A DNA stretch of 54,417 nucleotides from Burkholderia paludis (GTDB lineage: Bacteria; Pseudomonadota; Gammaproteobacteria; Burkholderiales; Burkholderiaceae). Location: the NCBI RefSeq assembly GCF_000732615.1, contig NZ_JPGL01000070.1, positions 1 through 54,417 on the forward strand, in the 5' to 3' direction. Positions 1 to 8,531 of the stretch are shown here, piece after piece. The position numbers were made by a program, and so were the translations under genes. The first letter of the stretch is position 1. Each line of letters starts with the position of its first letter. The notes beneath the pieces are model-generated. The model ran no database searches. It saw only the letters and a list, made by a program, of their open reading frames with translations, and was not told where the DNA came from.

Positions 1-35
1 GGTTGCGGGGGTGGGTGGGCGGTCTGGTCGGTCAT
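1..35 (-). CDS. 5' end of a gene running off the left edge
   Basis: An ATG on the minus strand at 35-33 opens a frame reading MTDQTAHPPPQ that stays open to the window edge. A very good ribosome binding site (AAGGAG) lies about eight bases upstream of it, around 43-49. Only eleven complete codons are inside the window, so no function can be given. It is divergent from the kinase gene at 272, so 36-271 would be their shared control region. Confidence 0.5.
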   Translation of the reverse strand, partial: MTDQTAHPPPQ

Positions 36-137
36 GTGGGGCTCCTTCTTCAACGCCGCGACGGCCGGCGCGCATCTGGCGTGCCCCGTCACGGAAGGCG
101 CGCATTGTCGAAGGGATAGGCCGAAACCGGAACATTA

Positions 138-162
138 TTTAGCCAAAGTTTGGCAGGCTAAA
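138..162. promoter_or_regulatory. Nested palindromes in an AT-rich divergent control region
   Basis: TTTAGCC at 138-144 is mirrored by GGCTAAA at 156-162. A second perfect dyad, GCCAAA-G-TTTGGC, sits inside at 142-154. The stretch is strikingly AT-rich for this DNA and lies between two divergent genes, so an operator or a promoter-proximal hairpin is plausible. No regulator is assigned. Confidence 0.4.
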
Positions 163-271
163 TTTTATTCAGGAAAGGACGGCGAGCCGTTCACGCGAAT
201 TGCGCAGGCCCGCGCAACGCCGCCGGGCGAACCGCGCGGCGCCCGATCCGGTTCGCCTGTACCATCGCGTC

Positions 272-1066
272 ATGTTCGATCGATACATCGGCCCGTGGGG
301 CCTCGTCCGCGACGGCGACGCGATCCTGACCGCGAGCGGCGGCGTGCTGCCCGTTCTCCGGCACGCGCGGCACGCGATGCTGAAGGTCGCCATCTGCGAC
401 GAAGAGCGGCGCGGCAACGCGCTGATGATCTGGTGGAACGGGCAAGGCGCGGCGCAGGTATGGCGGCACGACCGCGACGCGATCCTGCTCGAACGCGCGC
501 AGCCCGCGCCGTCGCTGGCCGGTTACTCGGCATCGGGCCGCGACGACGACGCGATGCGTATCGCATGCGACGTCGTCGCGCGGCTGCATGCGCACCGTGC
601 GCCGGGAGCGCCTGCGCTCGTGCCGCTGCACGACTGGTTCGATGCGCTGCTGTCGGATGCTTCGGCCAACGACGTGCTGCGCCGCGCGGCGACGGTCGCG
701 CGCCAACTGCTGGCCGCGCCGTCCGTCGACGAAGTCGTGCTGCACGGCGACATCCATCACGGCAACATCCTGCATTTCGGCGATCGCGGCTGGCTCGCGA
801 TCGACCCGAAAGGGCTGCGCGGCGATCGCGCGTTCGACTACGCGAACCTGTTCTGCAATCCTGCGCACGACATCGCGGCCGATCGCGCGCGCTTCGCGCG
901 GCGCGTCGAGGTCGTGGCCGATGCCGCGCAGCTCGACCGTCGCCGGCTGCTGCGGTGGATTCTGGCGTGGGCGGGCCTGTCGGCCCTGTGGCTGATCGAA
1001 GACGGCCTGCCGCCCGATACGCGGCTGGCGGTCGCCCACCACGCCGCGCACGCGCTCGACGCGTAG
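272..1066 (+). CDS. APH(6)/hydroxyurea-type antibiotic kinase family protein
   Basis: This is a small-molecule phosphotransferase of the APH(6)/Hur family (StrB-like streptomycin 6-kinases and hydroxyurea kinases), which phosphorylate a hydroxyl using ATP in the cytoplasm. The catalytic loop is visible as VVLHGDIHHGNIL (Asp base and Asn), followed by the metal-binding segment LAIDPKGLRGDRAFDYANLF. The length, 264 aa, fits the family. I chose ATG 272 because the fold-like sequence (MFDRYIGPWGLV) begins there; the frame is open upstream to 200 with low-complexity Arg-rich sequence, and no clear ribosome binding site favours either. Whether it gives real resistance cannot be told; chromosomal members often have unknown substrates. 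Confidence 0.8.
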   Translation: MFDRYIGPWGLVRDGDAILTASGGVLPVLRHARHAMLKVAICDEERRGNALMIWWNGQGAAQVWRHDRDAILLERAQPAPSLAGYSASGRDDDAMRIACDVVARLHAHRAPGAPALVPLHDWFDALLSDASANDVLRRAATVARQLLAAPSVDEVVLHGDIHHGNILHFGDRGWLAIDPKGLRGDRAFDYANLFCNPAHDIAADRARFARRVEVVADAAQLDRRRLLRWILAWAGLSALWLIEDGLPPDTRLAVAHHAAHALDA

Positions 1067-1210
1067 GCGCGCAACACCGCCGCATTCGCGGGCGGCCCTG
1101 CGCCGTGCGCACGCGCCGCATCGCACGCACCGCATGCATCCGTTGCGCCCCGGGGCGCCATCCCCGGCAACGCCTTGTCGCACGGCATGCGATGCGGCAT
1201 GCCGGGAAAC

Positions 1211-1237
1211 GCAAACGCCCCTGCGGGCATGCAGGGG
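1211..1237. terminator. Weak hairpin between convergent genes
   Basis: CCCCTGC (1218-1224) pairs with GCAGGGG (1231-1237) around a six-base loop, just past the stop of the aldehyde dehydrogenase. On the minus strand only CGTTTG follows, so the U-tract is poor. Confidence 0.35.
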
Positions 1238-1257
1238 TGCCGGATCGCCACGCCGGC

Positions 1258-2691
1258 TCACGCCACCCGGCCGGCGCTCCCGATCAGGGTCTTGGGTTCC
1301 AGGTACGCGCTGATGCCCCACCGGCCCATTTCGCGCCCCAGGCCCGAATGCTTGAAACCGCCGAACGGCGCAAGCGGCTCATGCGCCAGCGTATTGACGA
1401 GCACGCGGCCGGCGTCGATCCGCAGCGCCACGCGCTCGCAACGCTCCGCGTCCTGGCCCAGCACCACCGCACTCAGGCCGTAGCGCGTGTCGTTGGCAAT
1501 GGCGATCGCATCGGCATCGTCCTCATAGGGAATGATGGTCAGCACCGGGCCGAAGATTTCCTCCTGTGCGATGCGCATCCGGTTGCTCGCCCGCGAAAAG
1601 ACCGTGGGTTTCACGTACCACCCGGCGCGCAGGCCGTCGGGCCGCCCCTCACCGCCCGCCAGCAGCACCGCGCCTTCTTCCTGCCCGATACGGATGTAGT
1701 CCTGCACGCGTTCCCATTGCTTCGCGCTCACCATCGGCCCGATGTCGGTGCCCGCGTCGCGCGGATCGCCGGAACGGACGTGCGCCACCGCCTGCGTGAT
1801 CGCCGCTTCGAATTCCGCGAGCCGGCGGCGCGGCACCAGGACGCGCGTACCCGCGATGCACGCCTGGCCGCTGTTGATGAATCCCGCCTGCAGCACGAGC
1901 GGCATGACGCTCGCGAAATCCGCATCGTCGAGCACGACCGTGGGCGACTTGCCGCCGAGTTCCAGCGTCACGCGTTTCATCGTGGCCGCGCCCGCGCTCA
2001 CCAGATGCCGGCCCACCGCGGACGAGCCGGTGAAGGAGATCTTCGCGACATCCGGGCTGCTCGAGATCGCGTCGCCGACCACGTCGCCGCGCCCGTTGAC
2101 GATGTTGAACACGCCCTTCGGCAAGCCCGCCGCATGCAGCGCCTCGGTCACGATCTGCGTCTGCATCGCGCTCATCTCGCTGGGCTTGATGACCGCGGTG
2201 CAGCCGGCCGCCAGCGCGGTGGCGAGCTTGTTGCAGATGAACCCGGCATCGCTGTTCCACGGCGTGATCAGGCCGGCCACGCCGACCGGCGTCATGACCA
2301 CGCGGGCCGATCCGGCCTGCTCCTCGAACACGAACGATTCCAGCGCGGCGATGGCCTGCCGGATCGCGTCCGCCGGATAGGTCGCCATCCAGCGGCCGCG
2401 CACCGTCGGCGCGCCGTATTCGGTCACGATCGCCTGCATCAGGTCGTCCTCCCGCGCGACGACGGCCTCGAGCATGGCCGTGAGCGCGGCGCGGCGCTGT
2501 GCCCGCGTGGTGCGCGACCAGCCGGGGAACGCGGCCCGCGCGGCCGCGATCGCCTGCCCGGCGTCCTGCGCGTCGCCTAGGCGGACCTGGCCGATCACCT
2601 GCTCGGTGCTCGGGTCGTGCAGGTCGAACCATTCGCTGCCGTGCGGCGTCACGAATGCGCCGTCGATGTAGATCTGTTCGATGCGTTGCAT
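1258..2691 (-). CDS. NAD(P)-dependent aldehyde dehydrogenase
   Basis: This is an aldehyde dehydrogenase superfamily enzyme that oxidises an aldehyde to the acid with NAD(P)+. The Rossmann segment (TPWNSDAGF), the conserved Glu motif LELGGKSP and the catalytic Cys motif NSGQACIAGTRVL are all present, and the C-terminal PFGGFKHSGLGRE signature is intact. The length of 477 aa is normal. ATG 2691 is preferred over the in-frame ATG at 2721 because AAAGGAG lies eight bases before it. The gene is divergent from a LysR gene, with a dyad between them, suggesting that LysR controls it. The substrate is unknown. Confidence 0.92.
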   Translation of the reverse strand: MQRIEQIYIDGAFVTPHGSEWFDLHDPSTEQVIGQVRLGDAQDAGQAIAAARAAFPGWSRTTRAQRRAALTAMLEAVVAREDDLMQAIVTEYGAPTVRGRWMATYPADAIRQAIAALESFVFEEQAGSARVVMTPVGVAGLITPWNSDAGFICNKLATALAAGCTAVIKPSEMSAMQTQIVTEALHAAGLPKGVFNIVNGRGDVVGDAISSSPDVAKISFTGSSAVGRHLVSAGAATMKRVTLELGGKSPTVVLDDADFASVMPLVLQAGFINSGQACIAGTRVLVPRRRLAEFEAAITQAVAHVRSGDPRDAGTDIGPMVSAKQWERVQDYIRIGQEEGAVLLAGGEGRPDGLRAGWYVKPTVFSRASNRMRIAQEEIFGPVLTIIPYEDDADAIAIANDTRYGLSAVVLGQDAERCERVALRIDAGRVLVNTLAHEPLAPFGGFKHSGLGREMGRWGISAYLEPKTLIGSAGRVA

Positions 2692-2760
2692 GCTGCGTAC
2701 TCCTTTGTGCGTATCCGACAAGCTGTCACGACACGCAGTCTAGGAATACGTTACTGTTCT

Positions 2761-2776
2761 GATAAGCCACCTTATC
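2761..2776. promoter_or_regulatory. Putative operator between aldehyde dehydrogenase and LysR gene
   Basis: GATAAG-CCAC-CTTATC is a perfect 6-4-6 inverted repeat in the 118-bp divergent spacer. It is AT-rich against its surroundings and sits where a LysR protein would be expected to bind. Confidence 0.5.
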
Positions 2777-2809
2777 GCTGATGACTCATCCCGAAAATCA
2801 GGACAATCG

Positions 2810-3736
2810 ATGCATCGCACCGGAATGACCGAGCTGGAAGTGGTCCTGGCCGTCGCGCGCCGCAGCAGCTTTCGCGGCGCGGCGCTGGAGCTGGGCATGT
2901 CCACGACGGCGGTCAGCAGCGCCGTGGCCGGGCTGGAAGCGCGCCTGAAGGTGCGGCTGTTCAACCGCTCGACCCGCAGCGTGTCGCTGACCGACGCCGG
3001 CCAGCGCTACGTGACGCGCATCGCGCCGGCGCTCGCCGAGATCCGGAGCGCCGGCGAGGAGGCCGGCACCGGGTCCGGCCAGCCCAGCGGCACGCTGCGC
3101 ATCAACGCACCGCAGGGCGCGACGCCGCTCCTGATGGAACCGCTCCTGGTCCCGTATGCGCAGCGCTATCCCGAGGTCCGCATCGACATCGTGAGCGAGT
3201 CGCGCATGATCGACATCGTCGCCGAAGGCTACGACGCCGGCATCCGCCTGGCCGAATCCGTGCCGCAGGACATGATCGCCGTGGCGCTCTCGCGCGACAT
3301 CCGCATGCTGGTGGTTGCGACGCCCGAGTATCTGAAACGTCACGGCACGCCTCGCCATCCGCGCGATCTGCTCGAACATCAAAGCATCGGCATGCGCATG
3401 TCCCACGGCGGCATCTATCACTGGGAACTCGAACGCAAGGGACAGAAGCTGCAGATGGATCTGCCCGTGCGGCTCGCGCTCAACGAGTTGGCCGCCATCA
3501 AGCAGGCCATCCTGTCCGGGCTGGGCATCGGCTTCATCTCGGAATGGTTCATCGCCGAAGAACTGGAGGCCGGCACCCTGGTGCCGGTGCTCGTACCGTG
3601 GTGTCCGTCGTTCGGCGGGCTGCGGCTCTATTACTCGGGCCATCGTTTCGTGCCCGCGCGGTTGCGCGCGCTGATCGACCTGGCGCACGACCTGCGTCTG
3701 GCCGATGCGCCGTTGCGCGACCGGCCGGCGGGATGA
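2810..3736 (+). CDS. LysR-family transcriptional regulator
   Basis: This is a 308-aa LysR-type DNA-binding regulator. The N-terminal winged helix-turn-helix is clear (SSFRGAALELGMSTTAVSSA, then RLFNRSTRSVSLTDAG). It is followed by the linker and a periplasmic-binding-like effector domain (GTLRINAPQG, then GYDAGIRLAES). It is divergent from the aldehyde dehydrogenase, the classic arrangement for a LysR activator and its target. ATG 2810 and ATG 2825 are both possible starts, a difference of five residues. The inducer is unknown. Confidence 0.92.
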   Translation: MHRTGMTELEVVLAVARRSSFRGAALELGMSTTAVSSAVAGLEARLKVRLFNRSTRSVSLTDAGQRYVTRIAPALAEIRSAGEEAGTGSGQPSGTLRINAPQGATPLLMEPLLVPYAQRYPEVRIDIVSESRMIDIVAEGYDAGIRLAESVPQDMIAVALSRDIRMLVVATPEYLKRHGTPRHPRDLLEHQSIGMRMSHGGIYHWELERKGQKLQMDLPVRLALNELAAIKQAILSGLGIGFISEWFIAEELEAGTLVPVLVPWCPSFGGLRLYYSGHRFVPARLRALIDLAHDLRLADAPLRDRPAG

Positions 3737-3853
3737 CGCGCGGCGCCCGCGTCTTGCCGGCGCGGGCACGGTCGCCGGTGCGGCCCCGACCGACCGTCGC
3801 CGCCCGCCCGGATGCGCCCGCCGTATTGGTCCGGGCAGCGATCCCGGCATGAA

Positions 3854-3890
3854 GAAAAGCCCGCCGACATTGCGCCGGCGGGCTTTCGCG
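3854..3890 (-). terminator. Intrinsic terminator after the cupin gene
   Basis: AGCCCGCCG (3858-3866) pairs with CGGCGGGCT (3876-3884). Read on the minus strand the stem is followed by TTTTCTTC, directly downstream of the cupin stop codon. The plus-strand tail is weaker (TTTCG), but it may also stop the convergent LysR transcript. Confidence 0.75.
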
Positions 3891-3910
3891 TTCGACTGCC
3901 GGCGCGGCGC

Positions 3911-4747
3911 TCAGCGCGCCGGGTTCAGCGTCAGGTTCATGTGACGGTTCACGTCCTTGTACAGCAGGTAACGGAAGCGGCCGGGGCCGCCCGAATAGCA
4001 TGCCTGCGGGCAGAACGCACGCAGCCACATGAAATCGCCCGCCTCGACCTCGACCCAGTCCTGGTTCAGGCGATAGACGGCCTTGCCTTCGAGCACGTAC
4101 AACCCATGCTCCATCACGTGCGTCTCGGCGAACGGAATCACGCCGCCCGGCTCGAACGTCACGATGTTCACGTGCATGTCGTGGCGCATGTCGCTCATGT
4201 CGACGAAGCGCGTCGTCACCCATGCGCCGTTGGTGCCCGGCATCGGGATCGGCTCGACGTCCTGCTCGTTGGTCACGAATGCCTCCGGCAGCGGAATGCC
4301 GTCGACGGCCTGGTAATGCTTGCGAACCCAGTGGAAGCGCACCGCCGCATCGCTGACGTTGTGCAGCGTCCAGTCGGCGCCCGGCGGAATGAACGCGTAG
4401 CCGCCCGGCTTCAGCGTGTGCTTCGCGCCCTGCAGCGTCAGCTCGGCCTCGCCTTCGACGACGAACAGCACGGCTTCGGCGTTCCTGTCCTGCTCGGGCT
4501 TGTCGCTGCCGCCGCCCGGGTTCACTTCGACGATGTATTGCGAGAAGGTTTCGGCGAAACCCGACAGCGGGCGGGCGATCACCCACAGGCGCGTGTTCGT
4601 CCAGAACGGCAGCCAGCTCGTGACGATGTCGCGCATCACCCCCTTCGGGATCACCGCGTACGCCTCGGTGAACATCGCGCGATCGGTCAGCAGATCCGTC
4701 TGTGGCGGGTGGCCGCCGTGCGGCGCGTAATACGTTGTCTTAGACAT
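3911..4747 (-). CDS. (S)-ureidoglycine aminohydrolase-like bicupin
   Basis: A 278-aa bicupin matching the ureidoglycine aminohydrolase (YlbA/AllE) family, which releases ammonia from (S)-ureidoglycine in purine/allantoin breakdown using a bound metal. The two cupin halves are visible: LFVVEGEAELTLQGAKH with FIPPGADWTLHN, and VTFEPGGVIPFAETHVMEHGLYVLEGKA, whose His and Glu residues are the likely metal ligands. ATG 4747 (MSKTTYY) fits the family start. The open extension upstream to 4915 is low-complexity. No other allantoin genes are adjacent, so it stands alone here. Confidence 0.85.
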   Translation of the reverse strand: MSKTTYYAPHGGHPPQTDLLTDRAMFTEAYAVIPKGVMRDIVTSWLPFWTNTRLWVIARPLSGFAETFSQYIVEVNPGGGSDKPEQDRNAEAVLFVVEGEAELTLQGAKHTLKPGGYAFIPPGADWTLHNVSDAAVRFHWVRKHYQAVDGIPLPEAFVTNEQDVEPIPMPGTNGAWVTTRFVDMSDMRHDMHVNIVTFEPGGVIPFAETHVMEHGLYVLEGKAVYRLNQDWVEVEAGDFMWLRAFCPQACYSGGPGRFRYLLYKDVNRHMNLTLNPAR

Positions 4748-5277
4748 GGTGCATCCAGGCAATGGGTTGGGCAGCCCCGGGCGCCAACGGCATCGGGCGG
4801 CACGCACACGCGCTGGGCGCGCGGGCGGCGGCGGGACTTCGTTGCCGGGGTGGCTTGAAGGCGCATGCGCCCTCGTTCGGTCGGCCAGGCTTCGCGACGG
4901 GGTCTTCCGGCTCATCGAACGCGGCGGCCCCCCTGCTTGCGGGACCGGCGGCCGGGCCGCGCGATCGTGCGGCGAGGCGCGGCTGACGGCACGGTTCGGC
5001 TCCGTACACGGGCATCGCCGACGATAGCGAAGTCACCCTCAATCGACCAATTAAATGTTGCGATGGATTCCATTCGATTTCCCACTGCCCGCTGGAACCC
5101 GCGATGTGCGGCGAAGGAGCGTGGCGCGGCGGCCTGGCTATCGGGGAAATCCTGACGAATGCGGCCACGCACAGGTGCGCCGGAACGCCGCCATGACGCG
5201 ATACGGACGACAGCGGCAAGGCAGTTCGCGCACGCGGGTTGCGATCCATCGGGTGACGCGGTCGGGAGAGCACTGAC
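4748..5277. other. Non-coding stretch upstream of the cupin gene
   Basis: About 530 bases without a convincing gene. The notable part is an AT-rich island near 5030-5080 (AATCGACCAATTAAATG) in otherwise GC-rich DNA, which could hold the cupin promoter, although it is roughly 300 bases from that start. Reading frames here are short and Arg/Pro/Ala-rich, as expected from composition alone. Confidence 0.4.
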
Positions 5278-5580
5278 GTGTGCGTGGCGGCAAGCCGCGT
5301 CGGTCACGGGCTGCCGTCAGGCCGTCGGACCGTCAAAGCGAAGCGGGAAAGCGAGCTGGGCGCATTGGGCGCATTGGGCGAATCGGGCGAATCGGGCGAA
5401 TCGGGCGAGTCGGGCGAGTCGGGTGAGTCGGGCGAGTCGGGCGAGTCGGGTGAGCCGGGTGAGCCGGGTGAGCCGGGTGAGCCGGGTGAGCCGGGTGAGC
5501 CGGGTGAGCCGGGTGAGCCGGGTGAGCCGGGTGAGCCGGGTGAGCCGAGTGAACCGAGTGAACCGAGTGAGCCGGGCTAA
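5278..5580 (+). CDS. Possible collagen-like Gly-X-Y repeat protein (doubtful)
   Basis: A frame of 100 codons from GTG 5278 to TAA 5580. After about 28 ordinary residues it becomes GAL GAL, then GES repeats, then GEP repeats, ending GEP SEP SEP SEP G. The middle is a perfect Gly-X-Y collagen-type pattern. Burkholderia is known to have collagen-like (Bucl) proteins, but this frame has no signal peptide, no anchoring domain and no clear ribosome binding site. All six frames stay open through the 9-bp repeat, so the frame may be accidental. Confidence 0.2.
   Translation: MCVAASRVGHGLPSGRRTVKAKRESELGALGALGESGESGESGESGESGESGESGESGEPGEPGEPGEPGEPGEPGEPGEPGEPGEPGEPSEPSEPSEPG
5362..5577. repeat. 9-bp minisatellite, 24 units
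   Basis: Twenty-four contiguous 9-base units. The order is two GCATTGGGC, three GAATCGGGC, five GAGTCGGGC/T, ten identical GAGCCGGGT (5452-5541), then GAGCCGAGT, two GAACCGAGT and GAGCCGGGC. Variants are grouped by position, the usual trace of slippage and unequal exchange. Since the unit is a multiple of three, copy number changes would not shift any frame. Confidence 0.95.
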
Positions 5581-5839
5581 CGGCAAATAGCGCCCGCCTG
5601 CGCTGCACGGGTGTATTCAGGTGCCACAAGCACTGCGGTCGGAAAGCGGGAAATACGGCGGGAAGGGAGACGGGTCGGGCCGTCGGTCGGTCAGCAGGCA
5701 GCGGTGGATGAAGCAGGAAAAGGGGGCGATGTTGCCGGCGACGGCGACCCGGCAGAGCCGCCGGGCCGAATCGCAGGTCGGGGCCGATGCGATCGGCGCG
5801 CCGGTGCGCCGGTCGCGCACCGTGCCGCGCCAGCGGCGA

Positions 5840-6277
5840 TCAGTCCCAGTCGCGGCGGTGGCGATGCTTGCGATGACGGTAGCCGCGATCGCCGTGGTCG
5901 CGTTCGTACGAGCTGCGCGACAGGTTGCCGCCGAGCGCCGCGCCCGCGCCGCCGCCGACCGCCGCGCCCAGCAGGCCGCCGGTGCGGCCGCCCATCGCGT
6001 TGCCTGCCGCGGTGCCCGCGCCGCCGCCGAGCGCGCCGCCGATGATCGCGCCGGTGCGCTCGTGACGATTCGACGTCACCGCGCCACCCGCGCCGCCGCC
6101 GATGGCGCCGCCGATCACCGAGCCCGTGCTGCCGCCGAGCGCGCCGCCGACCGCTGCGCCGGCGACCCCGCCGAGCGCGCCGCCAAGCGCGTTGTTCATG
6201 TCACCTGCCAAGGCCGGCAGCGCAGTCGCGCCGGTCAGCGCGGCGACGACGAGAGCGGGTGCGATTTTCTTCCACAT
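5840..6277 (-). CDS. Secreted glycine-zipper protein
   Basis: A 145-aa exported protein. Residues 1-25 form a signal peptide (MWKKIAPALVVAALTGATA, cut near ALAG). The body is a long run of glycine-zipper repeats (GGALGGVAGAAVGGALGG and similar) typical of outer-membrane-associated YMGG/Gly-zipper proteins. The tail is basic and His/Arg-rich. ATG 6277 follows AAGGAAG. The exact role is unknown; such proteins are thought to insert in, or pack against, the envelope. Confidence 0.75.
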   Translation of the reverse strand: MWKKIAPALVVAALTGATALPALAGDMNNALGGALGGVAGAAVGGALGGSTGSVIGGAIGGGAGGAVTSNRHERTGAIIGGALGGGAGTAAGNAMGGRTGGLLGAAVGGGAGAALGGNLSRSSYERDHGDRGYRHRKHRHRRDWD

Positions 6278-6655
6278 TCCCGGATTCTTCCTTGTTCGCA
6301 ATCGGGTTATCGAAGGTCCGCTCGATACGACGATCTGAATCGATCGACGCCGCGCCAGGTGAGGCGCCAAACCGCGGACCCGTTTATTTCAATGAGCTTG
6401 CGGCGAAGAATAGCACCGGTCCCGGCTCCTTGCCCCGGACATTCTGGTAACAAGTTGTTTACGAATAACCAACCGTAAACGTCCGTCCGAAAAACCCGGA
6501 AACCCGTGCGGGCATTGGCTTTGGCAAGGGCCCGGCCGCACGCGGCGACAGGCCGGCCGCCGGCGCGATCGCGCATTCGGGACACACGTGGCAACACATC
6601 GGACATGCGCCGTGAGCGCGCCGAAAGAACGGATTGGAAGAAATGAAGGGAGCGG
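6278..6655. other. Intergenic stretch with an inverted repeat
   Basis: About 378 bases without a gene. GTTTACG (6457-6463) and CGTAAAC (6474-6480) form an inverted repeat with a ten-base spacer in an AT-rich patch. It lies some 180 bases upstream of the glycine-zipper gene start and could be part of its control region. Nothing else stands out. Confidence 0.4.
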
Positions 6656-7315
6656 TCAGTACACGCCGGGAAGCAGGCGCCAGGTCCGCGCGCAGTACGC
6701 GTCGTATTCGGCGCCGAATTGCGCGCGCAGCAGCGCCTCCTCGGAGCGGATCCGCGCGACGAGCGGCACCGTCATCGACACGACCAGCAGCACGCCGACG
6801 CCCGAGCGGAACGCCAGCGCCCAGCCGAGCGCGTTGACGAGCAGGCCGAGATAGCTTGGATTGCGGACGCGGCGGTAGATGCCGTCGGTCACGAGCGTAT
6901 GGCCCGGCTGGATCGCGACCAGCCCGCTGAAGCGCTTGCCGAGCACGAATACGGGCCAGATCCGCAGCACGCCGCCCGCGACATACAGCACGACGCCGGT
7001 CCAGCGCACCGCGGCGCCGCCGACGGTCCAGAAATCCAGCCGGTCGGTCAGCGCGGGCAGGTACGCGAGCAGGAACCCGCAGACCGCGAACGCCGCGAGC
7101 ACCCAGCGGTTGTCGCGGTTCTCGCGTTCGCCGCTGCTCAGGTTGCCTTCGGTGAACATCGCGGCGACGGCCATCGCCAGCGTCGCGACCACGACGACGG
7201 TCTGCGGCGGGGGCGAGAAGAAAGCGGCGAACCCGCCGCTGCCGAGCACCGCAAGCCCGAGATAGACGAGCGTGGAAATGCCCGACAGGGCTGCGACCTT
7301 GCGGGGGACGGTCAT
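6656..7315 (-). CDS. Isoprenylcysteine carboxyl methyltransferase-like membrane protein
   Basis: A 219-aa membrane protein of the ICMT/PEMT-like methyltransferase family. Several hydrophobic helices are followed by the family's C-terminal signature: GHTLVTDGIYRRVRNPSYLG, a further helix pair, and RIRSEEALLRAQFGAEYDAY. In the family this region binds S-adenosylmethionine at the membrane. Bacterial members are mostly unassigned and may methylate lipids or small molecules. ATG 7315 is taken because conserved-looking sequence (MTVPRKVAALSG) starts there; the longer frame to 7396 is low-complexity. Confidence 0.8.
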   Translation of the reverse strand: MTVPRKVAALSGISTLVYLGLAVLGSGGFAAFFSPPPQTVVVVATLAMAVAAMFTEGNLSSGERENRDNRWVLAAFAVCGFLLAYLPALTDRLDFWTVGGAAVRWTGVVLYVAGGVLRIWPVFVLGKRFSGLVAIQPGHTLVTDGIYRRVRNPSYLGLLVNALGWALAFRSGVGVLLVVSMTVPLVARIRSEEALLRAQFGAEYDAYCARTWRLLPGVY

Positions 7316-7477
7316 GGCGGCCTCGCCGGAATGCGTTCTCCCGTGAGGGAGAGGAACCGCGCACACGCCGCACGCCGCGCGGCGCGCCGCCGTCAAACGG
7401 CACGCGAATCCGCGCGATGCGCCGGGCGCAATGCCGCCGCCCCGGCGGTGCAGCCGGGGCCGGGGCCCCGCGCCGGA

Positions 7478-7642
7478 TCAGCGGATGCGGAAGTTGCCGC
7501 CGATCCCGACGCTGACGGGCGGCGCGTAATACGCCGGCGCGTAGCCGTAGTAGGCCGGCGCGGGCGCATAGCCGTAAGGCGGCGCGACGTAGCAGCCGGA
7601 CAGGCCGCCGATCAGGGCAAGCGTGATGAGAAGTCTGGACAT
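7478..7642 (-). CDS. Small Tyr/Pro-rich lipoprotein
   Basis: A 54-aa protein with a clear lipoprotein signal (MSRLLITLALIGGLSGC, lipobox LSGC with the acylated Cys at 17). The mature part is a Tyr-Ala-Pro repeat (YGYAPAPAYYGYAPAYYAPP) ending VGIGGNFRIR. Such short lipoproteins are common in Burkholderia envelopes and have no known role. A GC hairpin without a U-tract (7440-7459) lies just downstream. Confidence 0.7.
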   Translation of the reverse strand: MSRLLITLALIGGLSGCYVAPPYGYAPAPAYYGYAPAYYAPPVSVGIGGNFRIR

Positions 7643-7895
7643 GGCTCGATTCCCGGCGCGAAAGACGAATGGCATCTTGCGAAAGCCGCGCCGCCGCGAC
7701 CTGCGGCGACCGGCACGAAGAGGCGATCCGCCCTTCCTGTCGCTCGATGAAGCAATGCGCCGAGTCTAGCGCCGGGCTTGCACGGCCGAGTTTCCCGGGC
7801 GGTTACACGTGTTACCCCGCATGACCGCTGAAACAGCCGGCGGCGCCGCGACGCCCGGCCGGCGGGCCGCCGTCGCGCCGCGCGCCGTCGACGCG

Positions 7896-8315
7896 TTACA
7901 CGAAATGCGCGCGAATGCGCTGCGCGAGCGCTTCGAGCGTCGCCGCGTCGGCGATCTCGCGCGCATGCATCCGCAACTCGGCGCCTTCCCGGCGCGGAAT
8001 CACGTGGAAATGCACGTGCGGGACCGTCTGGCCGGCTGCCGCGCCGTTGAACTGGCCGATGAACACGCCGTCCGGCTCGAACGCGGCGCGCACCGCCGCC
8101 GCGACGCGCTGCGTCATGCGGATGCCGGCCGCCGCCCCGTCGGCGGACAGGTCGAAAATCTGCGCGGCCGGCTCCTTCGGAATCACGAGCACGTGGCCGT
8201 CGGCCTGCGGCATCAGGTCCATGATCGCGAGGGTTGCGTCGTCTTCCGCAACCTTCACGCACGGCAGTTCGCCGCGCAGGATTTTTGCGAACGGATTGTT
8301 GTTGTCGTAGGACAT
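7896..8315 (-). CDS. HIT-family nucleotide-binding protein
   Basis: A 139-aa histidine-triad protein. The HIT motif PHVHFHVIP sits near residues 100-108; the family hydrolyses or transfers nucleoside phosphoramidates and dinucleotides through the middle His. The N-terminal half carries the usual NPFAKILRGELPCVKVAEDD start of Hint-type members. The length is normal. It is divergent from the serine hydrolase gene, with about 215 bases between them. Confidence 0.9.
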   Translation of the reverse strand: MSYDNNNPFAKILRGELPCVKVAEDDATLAIMDLMPQADGHVLVIPKEPAAQIFDLSADGAAAGIRMTQRVAAAVRAAFEPDGVFIGQFNGAAAGQTVPHVHFHVIPRREGAELRMHAREIADAATLEALAQRIRAHFV

Positions 8316-8531
8316 GGCGTTTTCCGATAACGGTTTGACTGGGAGAGCAATGCCGGACGATTATCGGCCGACGGCCCGTGCAGTTTCAACCCGTTCGCTG
8401 CACGACAACGTGCCGATCGCCACGCGGCGGCCGGTCGCCACGCGTCACGACGTCGCGATTGCAACGCGGCGCCCGAACCTGCGACACTGCCTGATCGTTG
8501 CCGGCCGGCACGCCACCGAGGACGCTCGCGC

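Noticed and set aside
34..2580. A long plus-strand frame through the kinase and opposite the aldehyde dehydrogenase
   Set aside because: Extreme Arg content, no motif, and both real genes are clear in other frames.
5362..5577. CRISPR array
   Set aside because: The units are contiguous 9-mers without spacers; the 87-bp repeats likewise have no repeat-spacer structure.
5317..5586. Minus-strand frames through the 9-bp repeat (Leu-Thr-Arg and Ala-His-Pro repeats)
   Set aside because: Every frame is open across a 9-bp repeat; no start signal or secretion signal supports these.
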